In this document: positions 18,801 to 19,030 of the stretch, one piece after another
Layout: every line of letters begins with the position of its first letter
Position numbering within the stretch: the first letter of the stretch is position 1
Source: Desulfobacula sp.
GTDB taxonomy: Bacteria > Desulfobacterota > Desulfobacteria > Desulfobacterales > Desulfobacteraceae
Reading direction: 5' to 3'
Length of the DNA stretch: 19,030 nucleotides
NCBI GenBank assembly: GCA_029940235.1
Contig: JAOZRI010000011.1
Location: forward strand, 1 to 19,030
Translations under genes and position numbers: made by a program
Notes under the pieces: generated by a model
Told to the model about the DNA's origin: nothing
Database searches by the model: none
The model's input: the letters and a program-made list of their open reading frames with translations, nothing else

Positions 18801-19030
18801 TTACTGTGCACTATCTTCAACTCCTGTTATTGAAAATAATGTCATGGCAAACAGTTCGCTTGATTCATTTGAAATATTTGCAGCTCCCGGAGCCAGCCCT
18901 CAAAATAATTTTAACGATTTGTGGAATACCAATGCACAATTCATTACAGGCGCAAGCTCTGGTGGTGACACCATTAATTTACCTCCTGAATTTACAGGGG
19001 ATGATTACAGGCTTACTGAAATTTCCCCAT
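15871..19030 (+). CDS. Secreted TSP3-repeat and beta-helix mosaic protein (3' end outside window)
   Basis: This frame is open from ATG 15871 to the window edge (over 1050 codons) and has no stop here, so the gene is partial. Residues 1-55 act as a long signal peptide: the hydrophobic stretch MIIIGFIFLTYV (40-51) and AMA|FNP come after an unusual 39-residue n-region with four Cys. Residues about 160-238 resemble the chitobiase/hexosaminidase C-terminal-like domain (FSPSSGTYTQTMVV...). TSP3-type calcium repeats occur at about 251-303 (DSDHDGIPDSWE), 337-349 (DTDGDGWSDWDE) and 635-740 (DTDDDGINDFADNCP, DNDGIGDGCDPDGDNDG). Residues about 350-630 are unassigned. An Ig-like stretch (about 745-830) leads into a right-handed beta-helix of pectate-lyase/NosD type from about 835 (ATIQAAIDAS...GDIVLVSPGTYNE, then N-x-I and GGGIY rungs). 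A surface carbohydrate-binding or adhesive role is plausible; enzymatic activity cannot be judged. Confidence 0.9.
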   Translation, partial: MKLKVWCNCHGQGKSLTAACFRENMNIMDMVCKSFHIKYMIIIGFIFLTYVQAMAFNPVTNENLILFDADGQITGTYHLHDFTVGISMSGSDYDVKSEEYTGGPLSTPVSHTTTVPSSGSVAVAPNILGQTIPSPPAGIPQVSLFSFDDAVFASTTSKDPGISFSPSSGTYTQTMVVAIQASPAAAIVQYQKKGDTLWTPAGNHLELYIYKNTSLTIRAKTGSGSFTRYSDEKIVKFTITRPGGENPEMVDSDHDGIPDSWEIANTKSYGFNPLKSDSDKDTDSDGISDFDEILRGFDPNDPCIPKICASSIPPLSDPPTEEELALFATIGSFAPAYDTDGDGWSDWDEINLRGTAFNDANETPTARKFNEVERKLSGIFYDAASVPVPDLNFNITSFGSQILAYGVSVTGGAYGEIRVPVGEPALICAAGLPDADPPDSLKNFVIKRYIPVTKDLSPKNMPGTWNSAAEWQTMYIAFLGANLVEENTNFNVNISDYYPLAVLERELEIVGGLEDIAGSPIYLFLGSKTHIPAFAALIDMEGLLTSRGQTMNDHLQDIVSLLASLEICPAPPAFLSDADTLYAGWAPEDAIKVEQKIADLFQEPEGRYLAGLMLDLTFAELDAMPQAMCDILNFSGDLDSDGMNNGDEVPTVANPDGTSNPFMDDTDDDGINDFADNCPKHYNPGQQDFDNDGIGDGCDPDGDNDGLADGIESAFGSNPFNPDTDGDEILDLEEWLTYSDPGIAIIFTMLESPTKMSFQTIGGTIPLGVTDMTITVNGTPQGPVNFNLSSTTWTCPVTGIKQGDNDVYAIAYNAMEFRWGYASAIIERISPDILYVPGDHATIQAAIDASSNGDIVLVSPGTYNENIDFTGKLIKVMKQPGLDEAIIDGQAGGSVVTFNNEETQFSRLTGFIITNGAAENGAGIYCGSNTSPVITNNTIHSNIAFSSGGGIYIAQSSQPHIINNTIDSNIAAQGGGIYCALSSTPVIENNVMANSSLDSFEIFAAPGASPQNNFNDLWNTNAQFITGASSGGDTINLPPEFTGDDYRLTEISP
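15892..15987 (+). repeat. Junction element, copy 3 (inside the 5' end of gene 5)
   Basis: AACTGCCACGGGCA at 15892-15905 matches the opening of copies 1 and 2. CTGCTTGC (15923-15930) matches their CTGCCTGC, and GAGAAAATATGAA (15935-15947) matches GACAAAACATGAA of copy 1. TGCC/GGCA (15895-15898 and 15902-15905) can form the first hairpin. GCAAG (15903-15907) can instead pair with CTTGC (15926-15930), so the competing-pairing layout is kept with different bases, slightly shifted. ATATGAA (15941-15947) and TTCATAT (15974-15980) form the 3' inverted repeat. If gene 5 starts at 15871, this copy is translated as residues 8 to about 39. Similarity is weaker than between copies 1 and 2. Confidence 0.5.

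Noticed and set aside
1..19030. CRISPR array, transposase, integrase, tRNA or rRNA
   Set aside because: No regularly spaced repeats, mobile-element proteins or structural RNA signatures were seen on either strand.

Overview
The window holds five very large genes, all on the + strand and all encoding proteins with an N-terminal export signal. Four are complete (about 677, 1171, 2008 and 1096 residues). The fifth starts at 15871 and runs off the right edge after more than 1050 codons. No RNA gene, insertion sequence, CRISPR array, housekeeping gene or minus-strand gene could be supported. Composition is moderately AT-rich (judged by eye, not computed). The low-GC coding style, the C-terminal dockerin-like tails of the form DxDxDVDGxDL...FAxxF, the MopE-like CDGIDND motif and the long mosaic surface proteins suggest a deltaproteobacterium in the broad sense, most like Desulfobacterales (Desulfobacterota). 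That placement is inference.

Layout: 1-416 is an AT-rich non-coding lead. Gene 1 (417-2450) is a secreted seven-bladed BNR/YCF48-like beta-propeller with two Ig-like domains and a dockerin-like tail. Gene 2 (2566-6081) is a secreted zinc metallopeptidase (HETGH...H plus an MMSYC Met-turn) embedded in Ig-like domains, also with a dockerin-like tail. A second long AT-rich gap (6082-6363) separates genes 1-2 from genes 3-5. Gene 3 (6382-12408) is a 2008-residue protein with two CARDB-like domains, a MopE-like calcium motif, about 570 residues of predicted helix/coiled coil and a Gly-rich beta C-terminal domain. Gene 4 (12530-15820) is a cysteine-rich fibronectin-III protein with insertions inside its FN3 folds. 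Gene 5 (15871 to beyond 19030) combines a chitobiase-C-like domain, two clusters of TSP3-type calcium repeats and a right-handed beta-helix.

The genes fall naturally into two groups, 1-2 and 3-4-5, each preceded by a roughly 280-420 bp AT-rich gap that could hold a promoter. The three short internal junctions (1/2, 3/4, 4/5) each carry a related element of about 95 bp. It has a CTGCC/GGCAG hairpin core, a second CTGC-rich segment able to compete for the same strand, and a 3' AT-rich inverted repeat. The first two copies lie between the stop codon and the next ribosome-binding site. The third has been overrun by the coding sequence of gene 5 and appears to encode the long N-terminal part of its signal peptide. 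This element family is the least explained structure in the window.

Taken together the proteins look like parts of an extracellular or cell-surface assembly: a propeller, a protease, a long coiled-coil protein, an FN3 adhesin-like protein and a beta-helix protein. That they act together is inferred from their order, orientation and shared junction element. No cohesin-like partner for the dockerin-like tails is visible here.
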